From: Ruminococcaceae bacterium UBA7067
GTDB taxonomy: Bacteria; Bacillota; Clostridia; Oscillospirales; Acutalibacteraceae
Reading direction: 5' to 3'
Length of the DNA stretch: 44,159 nt
Assembly (NCBI GenBank): GCA_002493755.1
Contig: DKZT01000043.1
Coordinates: forward strand, 1-44,159
A program made the position numbers and the translations under genes. Numbering within the stretch: the stretch's first letter is position 1; each line of letters opens with the position of its first letter. The notes under the pieces were generated by a model that searched no databases, was not told the DNA's origin, and was given only the letters and a program-made list of their open reading frames with translations. Below, piece by piece: positions 7,446 through 15,230 of this stretch.

Positions 7446-7523
7446 AGTAAATATTATTTATGTATAATATGGTAAGCTGAATGCTTGAGTTGTACAATTA
7501 ATTATAAAATTCGAACGAATCAC

Positions 7524-7552
7524 TTGCAAATTTTGTTAATATGTTGTAAAAT
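7524..7552 (+). promoter_or_regulatory. Promoter of the PRTase-like gene
   Basis: TTGCAA (7524-7529), 17-base spacer, TAAAAT (7547-7552), giving a leader of about 55 nucleotides. Confidence 0.75.
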
Positions 7553-7612
7553 AGCTTTATGGAAATTTGAGGGATCAAAATATTGACGCATCCCTATTTG
7601 GAGGCAGATTAT

Positions 7613-8248
7613 ATGGAGAATATGTATAAGATAAGAACGAAGAATAAAGACCTCTTTTTGCGCATAGCAAAGGGTCATTTCGCAACCTCACACAGCCACA
7701 CGAATTACTATATTGACGTTACAACACAGAAAACAAGACTTTCAGAGGCAAAGGCTGTTGCAAAGGCGCTTGTGGCAAATTACCGTGCAAACACTATTAT
7801 CGACACAATCTTCTGCGTTGACGGTACAGAGGTTATCGGAGCTTGCGTTGCCGAGGAGCTTACAAAAGCCGATTTTGTAAATATGAACGCTCACCAGACC
7901 ATCTATGTAGTTTCACCCGAATATACCTCGGGAGGGCAGTTCATCTTCCGTGATAATCTCACTCCGATGATTGCGGGCAAGCACATTCTTGTTCTTGCCG
8001 CTTCGGTTACAACAGGAAAAACAGCTCTCGCGGCGATTGACGCTGTTAATTATTACGGCGGAATGGTTGTAGGAGTATCGGGAATTTTCGCAACCGTAAC
8101 GGAATGCGGCGGCGTTCCCGTAAACTCAATTTTTGACCCCAACGACCTTGACGGCTTTGAAAGCTACAGTCCCCATAATTGCCCGATGTGCAAAAACGGC
8201 GAAAAAATTGAAGCTATTGTAAACAGCTACGGCTACTCAAAGCTGTAA
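7613..8248 (+). CDS. Phosphoribosyltransferase-domain protein (orotate PRTase-like)
   Basis: A 212-codon type I phosphoribosyltransferase-fold protein. The PRPP-binding strand appears as HILVLAASVTTGKTALAAIDAVNYYGG, resembling the orotate PRTase motif but with AAS where the canonical two acidic residues stand. The C-terminus carries CPMCKNGEKI, a CxxC often seen in this clostridial group. The opening KIRTKNKDLFLRIAKGHFATSHSHTNYYID is also typical. A TTG at 7583 would add ten residues, but GGAGG at 7600-7604 clearly serves ATG 7613. The altered PRPP loop means catalytic activity as an OPRTase is uncertain. It has its own promoter and terminator. Confidence 0.8.
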   Translation: MENMYKIRTKNKDLFLRIAKGHFATSHSHTNYYIDVTTQKTRLSEAKAVAKALVANYRANTIIDTIFCVDGTEVIGACVAEELTKADFVNMNAHQTIYVVSPEYTSGGQFIFRDNLTPMIAGKHILVLAASVTTGKTALAAIDAVNYYGGMVVGVSGIFATVTECGGVPVNSIFDPNDLDGFESYSPHNCPMCKNGEKIEAIVNSYGYSKL

Positions 8249-8270
8249 AAACTAATACCCAAGAAATAAT

Positions 8271-8298
8271 AAAACCGCATCCGTCAGGGTGCGGTTTT
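8271..8298. terminator. Bidirectional terminator, PRTase-like gene and sirtuin operon
   Basis: A 9-bp stem (AAAACCGCA with TGCGGTTTT) between the converging PRTase-like gene and the sirtuin gene, with T-rich flanks in both directions. Confidence 0.8.
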
Positions 8299-8314
8299 GT
8301 GCTTGAAGCGGTTG

Positions 8315-9040
8315 TTATATTTTTATCTTAGACAGCGTTTCGCCGACGCTGTCATAAATCACAAGGTTGGCTTTGCCGTCAAGCTGAGTTGCGCTTTTGT
8401 TTATCAGCACAAGGCTGTCGCCGCTGAAATATCTTGTAAGACCTGCGGCAGGGTAGACCGTCAGGCTTGTGCCTGCAACTATGAGTACATCTGCGTTTGC
8501 AATAGCGTTTATTGATGAGTTCACCGTTTTGTCGTCGAGCGGCTCTTCATACAGCACAACATCAGGCTTGATGATTCCGCCGCATTCGGTGCATTTCGGT
8601 ACGCCGCTTGAATTTAAAATAAACTCTGTGTCAAAGGCTTTGCCGCATTTTTGGCAGTAGTTCCTGTGCACACTGCCGTGTAGCTCATAGACCTTTTTGC
8701 AGCCTGCCATCTGGTGTAAGCCGTCAATGTTCTGTGTAACAACTGCGCCAAGCTTTCCTGCCTTTTCAAGCTCCGCCAAGAACAGATGTGCCTTATTCGG
8801 CTTTGCATCAGGACACAGCATTTTGTCCCTGTAAAATTCATAGAATTCCTCGGTGTGCCGCACAAAAAATGTGTGGCTGAGAATAGTCTCAGGAGGAAAG
8901 CGGTACTTCTGATTGTAAAGTCCGTCTGCACTGCGGAAGTCGGGGATTCCCGATTCTGTGCTGACTCCTGCGCCGCCGAAGAAAACAAGTGAGCGGCAGC
9001 TGCCGATAATCTCCTGAAGCCTTTTTATTTCGTTTGTCAT
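8315..9040 (-). CDS. cobB: Sir2-family NAD-dependent protein deacylase (sirtuin)
   Basis: A 241-residue sirtuin that removes acyl groups from protein lysines using NAD. Motifs in order: NAD loop GGAGVSTESGIPDFRS (about 22-37), TQNIDGLH, catalytic His in ELHGSVH, two CxxC zinc pairs (CQKC and CTEC), then GTSLTVYPAAGL and VLINKS. All catalytic parts are present. The ATG overlaps the stop of azlD by four bases, making it the last gene of an amino-acid transport operon (NSS transporter, azlC, azlD). This linkage is the unusual point: the deacylase may be expressed with amino-acid flux. Confidence 0.95.
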   Translation of the reverse strand: MTNEIKRLQEIIGSCRSLVFFGGAGVSTESGIPDFRSADGLYNQKYRFPPETILSHTFFVRHTEEFYEFYRDKMLCPDAKPNKAHLFLAELEKAGKLGAVVTQNIDGLHQMAGCKKVYELHGSVHRNYCQKCGKAFDTEFILNSSGVPKCTECGGIIKPDVVLYEEPLDDKTVNSSINAIANADVLIVAGTSLTVYPAAGLTRYFSGDSLVLINKSATQLDGKANLVIYDSVGETLSKIKI

Positions 9041-9357
9041 AATATCACCATTGAAATCAGATTTATTATCAGCGCCGCAGCACAGGCGAAAATCGCAACA
9101 GTCAGCAGGCTCTTTTCTTTAAATGCAAGTATGCAGGCGACCGCAAGCCCTGCCACAGACGCAATATAATTGCCTGTCGAAAAAAGAATGGCAGGAAAGG
9201 TCATTGCGCCAAGCACAGCATACGGCACATAATAGAGAAAGCTCTTTACAAAGGTGTTTGTGATTTTGCCCTTGAAAATTACAAACGGCAGAACCCTTAT
9301 AAGATATGTAACGCCTGCCATAATGAAAAGATAGATGAAAAAATCCCTTGCAATCAT
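9037..9357 (-). CDS. azlD: AzlD-family branched-chain amino-acid transport subunit
   Basis: A 106-residue membrane protein with four hydrophobic segments, the small partner of AzlC in branched-chain amino-acid (or related) export. It begins MIARDFFIYLFIMAGVTYLIRVLPF, and the conserved Arg-Pro-Phe region is present. The longer open frame back to 9465 is just azlC read in another frame; GGAGG before ATG 9357 and an ATGA overlap with the azlC stop fix the start. The stop overlaps the sirtuin start in the same way. Confidence 0.9.
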   Translation of the reverse strand: MIARDFFIYLFIMAGVTYLIRVLPFVIFKGKITNTFVKSFLYYVPYAVLGAMTFPAILFSTGNYIASVAGLAVACILAFKEKSLLTVAIFACAAALIINLISMVIL

Positions 9358-10055
9358 TCCGCACCCTCCTTTACGGGGAAGAATATTGCGCCGACCAAAG
9401 CCGCAATAACCGTGCAGATAATAATGACAAAGCCGCTTGAAACGGTGTTCAGTATCGGCAGCCACTTGAACGCACAGCTTAACACAACGGCTATGACTAC
9501 TACCTTAAGCACAGCGTGGTTTTTCTTTGCAGGCGGAATTATTATAGCTAAGAACATACCGTAAATTGCAATGCCCAGAGAGCTTCTGACAACCTCGGGG
9601 AGTATCTGCCCTGCGGCTGCGCCGATAAGTGTGCCGGAGGTCCAGCCGAGTATCGGCAGAAGAATTAAACCGTAAAGGTAGCTGCGGCTTACATCGTTTT
9701 TGTTGCCCATAGCTACTGCGAATATTTCGTCTGTTATGCCAAAGCCTGTAAGCCAGCGGTGAATACCCCTTAAGCTGCCGTCAGCCTTTTGCGAAAGCGA
9801 AAGCGACATAAGCGAATACCGCAGGTTTATTACAAGCTGAGCGCACGCCATCTCAACCCAAAAGCCGCCGCCCCTTATCATTATATCAAGTCCTGCAAAC
9901 TGCCCGGCTGAGGTGAGATTTGTCAGTGATATAAGCACAGACTCCCACCAGTACAGTCCGGAGCTTACAGCCTGAAGCCCGAAGGTGAACGAAACCGAGA
10001 TGTACCCCAAGGCTATCGGTATTCCGTCACGCAGTCCGTTTTTAAAGTCCCTCAT
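9354..10055 (-). CDS. azlC: AzlC-family branched-chain amino-acid exporter subunit
   Basis: A 233-residue membrane protein with about seven transmembrane segments and the AzlC signature: FKNGLRDGIPIALGYISVSFTFG at the start and LTNLTSAGQFAGLDIM after the second segment. With AzlD it forms an exporter known in Bacillus for branched-chain amino acids and their analogues. GAGGTAAT precedes the ATG. The gene lies 53 bases after the NSS transporter gene with no terminator between, so the four genes probably share one transcript. Confidence 0.93.
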   Translation of the reverse strand: MRDFKNGLRDGIPIALGYISVSFTFGLQAVSSGLYWWESVLISLTNLTSAGQFAGLDIMIRGGGFWVEMACAQLVINLRYSLMSLSLSQKADGSLRGIHRWLTGFGITDEIFAVAMGNKNDVSRSYLYGLILLPILGWTSGTLIGAAAGQILPEVVRSSLGIAIYGMFLAIIIPPAKKNHAVLKVVVIAVVLSCAFKWLPILNTVSSGFVIIICTVIAALVGAIFFPVKEGAE

Positions 10056-10108
10056 TTTATTACCTCAATTTTAACCTCTGATTTTCTGCTTTATATTAGG
10101 TATTAGTA

Positions 10109-11476
10109 TTAGCTGAAAAAATCGTAAATTCCCATAGCAAAGACTATTAAGACTATTGCAGGCAGTACATACGTCATATATCCGCGCATAAATTTCTTCA
10201 CCTTTATACCCTTGCCTGTGTTTGCTTCGTTTACGAAGTTATCCCAGCCCCAGCCTTTTTTGCTTACGCAGAAGAATATGAATATCAGCGAGCCGAGGGG
10301 GAGGATAATGTTGCTTACGAGGAAGTCCTCAAGATCCATTATGGTTGAGCTTCCTCCGAAGGGATGAATGCCGCCCAGCAGGTTGAAGCCGAGAGCACAG
10401 GGCAGTGACAGAACAGAGAGTGCAACCGCATTGACTGCGCACGATTTCTTTCTGCTCCAGCCGAACATATCCATAGCGCAGGATATGATACCTTCAAATA
10501 CGGCGAAAATAGTCGAGAGCGCCGCAAACGACATAAATATAAAGAACAGGCTGCCCCAGAGTCTGCCCATTGGCATATTGTTAAAGATATTCGGCAGAGT
10601 AATAAAGATTAAGCCGGGGCCTGAGCCGGGTTCAACATTGTAGGCAAAGCAGGCAGGCAGCACGATAAGACCCGAAACAAAAGCCACAAATGTGTCAAGC
10701 AGAGCCACATTGACAGACTCGCCGAGCAGGCTTCTTTTTTTATCAATATAGCTTCCGAAAATAGCCATTGCGCCCATACCAAGGCTGAGAGTAAAGAACG
10801 CCTGATTCATAGCGGCTGAGATAACATTAATTATCCCGGCGTCAGCCATTTTCTTGAAATCGGGCATAAGGTAAAACGAAATACCCTTGCCGCTGCCGTC
10901 AAGGAATATGCTGTTTACAGCCAGAATAACCATAATTCCAAGCAGGGCAAGCATCATAAACTTTGTTATTCTTTCAATTCCGTTTTTCAGTCCGAACGAG
11001 CATACAATAAAGCCGACCGCAACCACTATCAGCATATATAAAACCATTGAGCCGCCGTCAAGCAGCATATTCTTAAATTGCTGAGATACTCCGTTTGAGT
11101 CCAAACCCTCAAATTTTCCGGTTGCCGTAGACACAAAGTAGTTAAGCATCCAGCCTGTGACGGTGGTGTAGAACATCATAAGCAAATAGTTGCCGATGAC
11201 CGCCGCATAGCCGTGAATATGCCACTTTGTGCCTTTTGGTTCAAGAGCCTGATAAAGCCTTGCAGGGCTTTTGCGACTTGCTCTGCCCAAAGAAAACTCC
11301 ATTGTCATTACGGGAATACCCATAATCAGCAGAAAAAATAAATAGACCAGCACGAACGCTCCGCCGCCGTACTGCCCGACTACATACGGGAACTTCCACA
11401 CATTTCCTATGCCGATTGCGCACCCTGCACTGAGCAGGATAAAGCCAAGACGGCTACCCAATCGTTCTCTTTGCAT
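10109..11476 (-). CDS. Neurotransmitter:sodium symporter (NSS/SNF) family transporter
   Basis: A 455-residue sodium-coupled amino-acid transporter of the LeuT fold with 11-12 membrane segments. TM1 reads RLGFILLSAGCAIGIGNVWKFPYV, the sodium/substrate-binding region of the family, and the unwound TM6 region appears near FFTLSLGMGAMAIFGSY. The family takes up amino acids such as Trp, Tyr, Leu or Gly; the substrate is not predictable here. Length fits the 11-12 TM bacterial group. AAGGAG precedes ATG and a good promoter lies 45 bases upstream. Being followed by an AzlCD exporter and a sirtuin suggests amino-acid homeostasis. Confidence 0.93.
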   Translation of the reverse strand: MQRERLGSRLGFILLSAGCAIGIGNVWKFPYVVGQYGGGAFVLVYLFFLLIMGIPVMTMEFSLGRASRKSPARLYQALEPKGTKWHIHGYAAVIGNYLLMMFYTTVTGWMLNYFVSTATGKFEGLDSNGVSQQFKNMLLDGGSMVLYMLIVVAVGFIVCSFGLKNGIERITKFMMLALLGIMVILAVNSIFLDGSGKGISFYLMPDFKKMADAGIINVISAAMNQAFFTLSLGMGAMAIFGSYIDKKRSLLGESVNVALLDTFVAFVSGLIVLPACFAYNVEPGSGPGLIFITLPNIFNNMPMGRLWGSLFFIFMSFAALSTIFAVFEGIISCAMDMFGWSRKKSCAVNAVALSVLSLPCALGFNLLGGIHPFGGSSTIMDLEDFLVSNIILPLGSLIFIFFCVSKKGWGWDNFVNEANTGKGIKVKKFMRGYMTYVLPAIVLIVFAMGIYDFFS

Positions 11477-11527
11477 ATTTCGCTTCTCCTTATCACTTTT
11501 AATTCATCACATAACGCAATATTAATT

Positions 11528-11556
11528 ATTTTATCATAATTGCGCCGATAACACAA
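11528..11556 (-). promoter_or_regulatory. Promoter of the transporter-sirtuin operon
   Basis: On the minus strand TTGTGT (11556-11551), a 17-base spacer and TAAAAT (11533-11528). It lies 7 bases from the MITE-like repeat, so the repeat forms the DNA immediately upstream of the -35 box. Confidence 0.65.
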
Positions 11557-11562
11557 TGAAAT

Positions 11563-11735
11563 ACTTGAGTAACCGCTGATTAAATACTGAGCGCACAGCT
11601 TGACGGATTATTTTCCGTTACTATGTCCAAAAATGCTCGTTAATACACAAAGTATTGCCTGCGCTTTTTGTCTATATTAACGAAAAATTCTCTCGCCAAT
11701 CTGCACACTCTTATTTAATCAGTGGTTACTTAAGG
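11563..11735. repeat. MITE-like 173-bp imperfect inverted repeat
   Basis: The two halves are reverse complements of each other over about 70 bases each, with scattered mismatches and about one compensating gap. The outermost 24 bases of each arm agree best (AAGTAACC-A/G-CTGATTAAATA with three differences). Internal blocks such as CGTTAA and ACAAAAA also match. There is no coding capacity. As DNA this is a miniature inverted-repeat element; as RNA it would fold into one long hairpin. It lies between divergent promoters of the NSS transporter and ferritin genes. No flanking target-site duplication is obvious. Confidence 0.75.
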
Positions 11736-11774
11736 ATTTACCGCATAATTTCGAGCAATCTCATTATCTTCACC

Positions 11775-11803
11775 TTGCGAAAACTGGCAAAATATGCTAT
11801 AAT
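11775..11803 (+). promoter_or_regulatory. Ferritin promoter
   Basis: TTGCGA (11775-11780), 17-base spacer, TATAAT (11798-11803). The leader is about 45 nucleotides. No clear Fur box or PerR box was seen. Confidence 0.85.
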
Positions 11804-11853
11804 TAATAAAAATCACAGCCTTTATGACTGCTAAATAAAAGGAGATATGCAAA

Positions 11854-12366
11854 ATGTTAAACGCAAAAGTAAGCGAGCTTTTGAATCAGCAGATTAACAA
11901 AGAGTTGTATTCCGCCTATCTGTATCTTGATTTTTCAAACTATTTCAGTGAAAAGGGTCTTGACGGCTTTGCTAACTGGTATATGATTCAGGCTCAGGAG
12001 GAAAGAGATCACGCAATGCTGTTCTATAAGTATTTGCAGAACAACAACGAGAAAGTGACCTTAGAAGCTATCGCAAAGCCCGACAAGTCTTTGGACAGCG
12101 ATATGGCTGTATTAAAGGCAGGCTTAGAGCACGAGGAGTATGTAACCTCGCTCATTAACGACATTTACGCCGCCGCATATGATGTCAAGGATTTCCGCAC
12201 AATGCAGTTCCTCGACTGGTTTGTAAAGGAGCAGGGCGAGGAGGAAACAAACGCTAACGACCTTATCTCAAAAATGGAGCTTTTCGGCTCAGACCCGAAG
12301 GGACTTTATATGCTCAATAGCGAGCTTGGAGCAAGGATTTACAGCGCACCGTCACTTGTTCTCTGA
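11854..12366 (+). CDS. ftnA: Ferritin (non-haem, FtnA type)
   Basis: A 170-residue four-helix iron-storage protein that oxidises Fe(II) and stores Fe(III) in a 24-subunit shell in the cytoplasm. The ferroxidase ligands are visible: Glu17 in NKELYSAY, Glu and His in QEERDHAM (about 50-53), Glu near position 94 (LEHEEYV) and Gln/Glu in VKEQGEEE (about 127-130). Length is typical for bacterial ferritin and there is no haem-binding Met of bacterioferritin at the usual place. AAGGAGAT precedes ATG. It is monocistronic, with its own promoter and terminator. Confidence 0.95.
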   Translation: MLNAKVSELLNQQINKELYSAYLYLDFSNYFSEKGLDGFANWYMIQAQEERDHAMLFYKYLQNNNEKVTLEAIAKPDKSLDSDMAVLKAGLEHEEYVTSLINDIYAAAYDVKDFRTMQFLDWFVKEQGEEETNANDLISKMELFGSDPKGLYMLNSELGARIYSAPSLVL

Positions 12367-12393
12367 TATACACGATTACATAAGCAAACATTT

Positions 12394-12418
12394 AAAGCCT
12401 CGGCGTTGCCGAGGCTTT
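12394..12418. terminator. Ferritin terminator
   Basis: An 11-bp stem (AAAGCCTCGGC with GCCGAGGCTTT) around a 3-base loop, followed by TT on the plus strand. It may also serve the converging HIT gene. Confidence 0.9.
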
Positions 12419-12458
12419 TTGATGTACTGTGTGTATTATATGATTGGAAAATTAAAAC

Positions 12459-12929
12459 TTAGTATTTTCGCTCCAATATTCTCTCCAGCTCACAAAGCAG
12501 TGTTGATTTCATTTCCTCCAATTCAACATCAGAAGGACGATTATCGGAGCTATACATTTTTTCCATTGGATACCACCAAACAGGACCTTTTCCGTTATTT
12601 CCGTAATTCTCTATATCGCCGCTTACCCTTGGAAACAAATGCCAGTGCAGATGAGTATCTCCGTTGCCTAATAGCTCATAATTCATTTTTTCAGCGCCAA
12701 AAGCATTAGACACAGCTTCTGCGACAATAGACATTTCCTCTAAGAATTTCATTTTTGTTGAGTGGTCTAATCGGAATAACTCTGTTTTATGTTCTTTGCA
12801 AAGGAATAATGTGTATCCTTTAAAATGCTGATTATCTCCAATAACAACATACCCTGTTTCTAATTCTTTTACAAAATAAGGGTTTGTTCCGTCTTTAATC
12901 ATATTTATTTTATCGCAAATAAAACACAT
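12459..12929 (-). CDS. HIT-family protein (nucleotide hydrolase/transferase fold)
   Basis: A 156-residue histidine-triad protein. The active-site triad H-x-H-x-H is in DTHLHWHLFPR (about 92-102). An N-terminal CFIC and a further HKTE provide a possible zinc site, as in Fhit/Hint-like relatives. These enzymes cleave nucleoside phosphoramidates or dinucleoside polyphosphates, substrate unknown here. GGAGG precedes ATG. It starts 51 bases after the purF-like stop and may be co-transcribed with it. Confidence 0.9.
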   Translation of the reverse strand: MCFICDKINMIKDGTNPYFVKELETGYVVIGDNQHFKGYTLFLCKEHKTELFRLDHSTKMKFLEEMSIVAEAVSNAFGAEKMNYELLGNGDTHLHWHLFPRVSGDIENYGNNGKGPVWWYPMEKMYSSDNRPSDVELEEMKSTLLCELERILERKY

Positions 12930-12980
12930 ACCATAACCTCCGCAAATTCCGACTTATCTTTGTCTTTGGTCGCTTTCGTC

Positions 12981-14384
12981 TTACTCCTTGCCGTTCCAGC
13001 AATATGTGCAGAGCTTGCACGGTGAAATGCCGATTGAGTCGAGCATATCGTCAAGACGGTGATAGCGCAAAGAGGTGAAATTCAGCTCCTTGCGGATTTC
13101 CTCAACCATCTCGTTGTAATTTGTGCTTGTCGGGTCAGCGTAGTCCTCAAGCATTTTGTCTGCGTTTTCACCCTCGCGCTTTAAAATGACCCTGCGTGTG
13201 ATTAAATCAAGCTCTGAGGTTGAACGTGAGAAGTTAAGATATTTACAGCCGAACATAATGGGAGGACAAGCCGGACGGATATGAACCTCCTTTGCGCCGC
13301 TGTTGTATAAAAATTCCGTTGTTTCACGAAGCTGAGTACCTCTTACGATAGAGTCGTCGATAAGAAGCAGTCGCTTGTTTTCGATAAGGCTCTTAACGGG
13401 AATGAGCTTCATATGAGCGATTTTGTTGCGCTGATCCTGATTTGTCGGCATAAACGAGCGAGGCCAGGTCGGCGTGTATTTTATGAACGGACGGCTGAAC
13501 GGTATTTTTGTTTCGTTTGAATATCCGATTGCGTGTGCAATACCCGAGTCGGGAATACCTGCAACGCAGTCGGGGGCTGCGTCGTCACGCTTTGCGAGCA
13601 GTCTGCCGCACTCATAGCGCATTTGCTCAACATTGACTCCCTCATAGCAGGAGGTCGGGTAGCCGTAATATACCCAAAGGAACGAGCAGATTTTCATTTC
13701 CTTGCCCGGAGGGCTTACGGTTTCAACACCCTCAGGCGTCATAAATACGATTTCGCCCGGACCCAGCTCCTTGCAGTCCTCATATCCAAGATTAAGATAG
13801 GCGAAGCTTTCAAAGGAAGCGCAGTATGCGTTCTCTTTTTTGCCGATAATAACAGGTGTTCGTCCTACTTTGTCACGTGCGGCGTAAATGCCCGTAGGGG
13901 TAAGCAGGAGAATTGTCATTGAGCCTTTGATTCTCTCCTGAGCATAGCGGAGTCCCTCCACAATGTCGGATTTCTGATTAATCAGTGCTGCCGTGATTTC
14001 GGTCGGGTTGATAGTGCCGCCGCTCATTTCAAGGAAATGCGTGTGACCGGATTCAAAGCATTCCTTTACAAGCTCGTCCGAGTTGTTGATTTTGCCTACC
14101 GTTGTAATCGAGAAGCTTCCCAGATGAGAGTGAACAAGAAGCGGCTGCGGCTCAAAGTCCGAAATACAGCCAATGCCGAGGTTGCCGTTAAGCTCCTCAA
14201 CATCATGCTCGAATTTTGTGCGGAAAGGCGAGTTTTGAATATTGTGAATTGCACGAGAAAAGCCTGATTCGCCGTGAACAGCCATACCGCCTCGTCTTGT
14301 ACCTAAATGTGAATGATAGTCGGTGCCGTAAAACAAATCAAGAACGCAGGATTCCTTTGAAGCGACTGCGAAAAAACCACCCAT
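12981..14384 (-). CDS. purF: PurF-like amidophosphoribosyltransferase without the catalytic N-terminal Cys
   Basis: A 467-residue homologue of the first enzyme of purine synthesis. The PRPP loop LLLIDDSIVRGTQLRETTEFL-type motif is intact (about 345-365). Four cysteines match the positions of Fe-S ligands in Bacillus PurF: one in KICSFLWVYYG, one in IMFGCKYLNFSRS, and the CKLC pair near the C-terminus. But the protein begins MGGFFAVASKES instead of Met-Cys-Gly, so the Cys nucleophile that releases ammonia from glutamine is absent. The start is firm: GGAGG lies seven bases upstream and no alternative start yields a Cys. It may use free ammonia, or may not be the purine-pathway enzyme. This GG-type variant recurs in clostridia as I recall, which argues against a sequencing error. 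Confidence 0.85.
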   Translation of the reverse strand: MGGFFAVASKESCVLDLFYGTDYHSHLGTRRGGMAVHGESGFSRAIHNIQNSPFRTKFEHDVEELNGNLGIGCISDFEPQPLLVHSHLGSFSITTVGKINNSDELVKECFESGHTHFLEMSGGTINPTEITAALINQKSDIVEGLRYAQERIKGSMTILLLTPTGIYAARDKVGRTPVIIGKKENAYCASFESFAYLNLGYEDCKELGPGEIVFMTPEGVETVSPPGKEMKICSFLWVYYGYPTSCYEGVNVEQMRYECGRLLAKRDDAAPDCVAGIPDSGIAHAIGYSNETKIPFSRPFIKYTPTWPRSFMPTNQDQRNKIAHMKLIPVKSLIENKRLLLIDDSIVRGTQLRETTEFLYNSGAKEVHIRPACPPIMFGCKYLNFSRSTSELDLITRRVILKREGENADKMLEDYADPTSTNYNEMVEEIRKELNFTSLRYHRLDDMLDSIGISPCKLCTYCWNGKE

Positions 14385-14430
14385 AACTTTACCTCCGAAA
14401 TGCTGATTTTATAATTAAAAGACACACTCT

Positions 14431-14459
14431 ATTTTAATACATTCTGCACATTTCGTCAA
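14431..14459 (-). promoter_or_regulatory. Promoter of the purF-like gene
   Basis: On the minus strand TTGACG (14459-14454), 17 bases, TAAAAT (14436-14431). No purine riboswitch or PurR-box pair was recognised in the leader. Confidence 0.75.
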
Positions 14460-14516
14460 TTAATTTTATTTGTCATATTTAAGGAAATAATATAACATTT
14501 CACTTTTTTACAACTT

Positions 14517-14536
14517 TATAACAATCGTGTGTTATA
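14517..14536 (+). promoter_or_regulatory. Dyad in the promoter region of the OmpR-type regulator
   Basis: A perfect 7-bp inverted repeat, TATAACA-N6-TGTTATA, 34 bases before the regulator ATG. Its right arm overlaps a TATACT that may be a -10 box. It could be an autoregulatory operator. I could not assign a convincing -35 box. Confidence 0.4.
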
Positions 14537-14569
14537 CTCTGTATATAAAATCGGAAAGCAGGGAGCAGA

Positions 14570-15229
14570 ATGGCAAAAATATTAATTGTTGACGATGAAA
14601 AGGCTATCAATGACTTGCTTTTATTGAACCTGTCGTTAGTAGGTCACACCTGCTGTCAGGCGTTTGACGGCAACGGCGCAGTAGACGCAATTAATCGGTT
14701 TAAGCCCGAGCTTATTTTGCTTGATGTTATGATTCCGTATCAGGACGGCTTTTCTTTAGTCGAGAATGGGGCGCAGGGCGATATACCCGTAATATTTCTG
14801 ACAGCCAGGGATTCGGTCGCCGATAAGGTAAAGGGCTTGAGGTTGGGAGCCGATGATTACATAACAAAGCCGTTTGACGCTGTTGAGCTGATTGCGAGAG
14901 TGGACGCTGTTCTGCGGCGCGCATATAAATCGTCAGAGCAGTCGGATTTCATTATCGGAGATGCAGTTATCAATATTTCACAGCGCAAGGCAAGGCTTGA
15001 TAACAACGAGGTAGAGCTTACAAACCGTGAATTTGAACTGCTTGAGGTGCTGATAAAAAACAGGAATATAGCTCTCTCTCGCCAAAAGCTTCTTGACTTA
15101 GTGTGGGGATATGACTATGTGGGAGATACACGGACTGTCGATGTGCATATTACAAAGCTGAGAAAAAAGCTGAGACTGGAAAAATATATCAAAACAGTGT
15201 ATAAGTTAGGCTACCGTATGGAGGTATGA
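14570..15229 (+). CDS. OmpR/PhoB-family response regulator
   Basis: A 219-residue response regulator. The receiver has DDE at 8-10, the phosphorylated Asp in LILLDVMIP (about 51), Thr in IFLTARD and Lys in YITKPFD. The C-terminal winged helix contains LTNREFELLEVLIKN, the recognition part RTVDVHITKLRKKL and the terminal wing YKLGYRMEV. GGGAG precedes ATG. The stop lies one base before the kinase ATG, and a secreted PepSY-like protein follows, which is a common arrangement for envelope-stress or metal/antibiotic sensing systems; the signal is unknown. Confidence 0.95.
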   Translation: MAKILIVDDEKAINDLLLLNLSLVGHTCCQAFDGNGAVDAINRFKPELILLDVMIPYQDGFSLVENGAQGDIPVIFLTARDSVADKVKGLRLGADDYITKPFDAVELIARVDAVLRRAYKSSEQSDFIIGDAVINISQRKARLDNNEVELTNREFELLEVLIKNRNIALSRQKLLDLVWGYDYVGDTRTVDVHITKLRKKLRLEKYIKTVYKLGYRMEV

Positions 15230-15230
15230 G

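Noticed and set aside
9358..9465. N-terminal extension of the AzlD gene
   Set aside because: This part is azlC in another frame. GGAGG and the ATGA overlap place the start at 9357.
14385..14569. Purine riboswitch or PurR boxes before the purF-like gene
   Set aside because: No aptamer pairing or paired PurR-box sequences could be found in the leader; only an ordinary promoter is visible.
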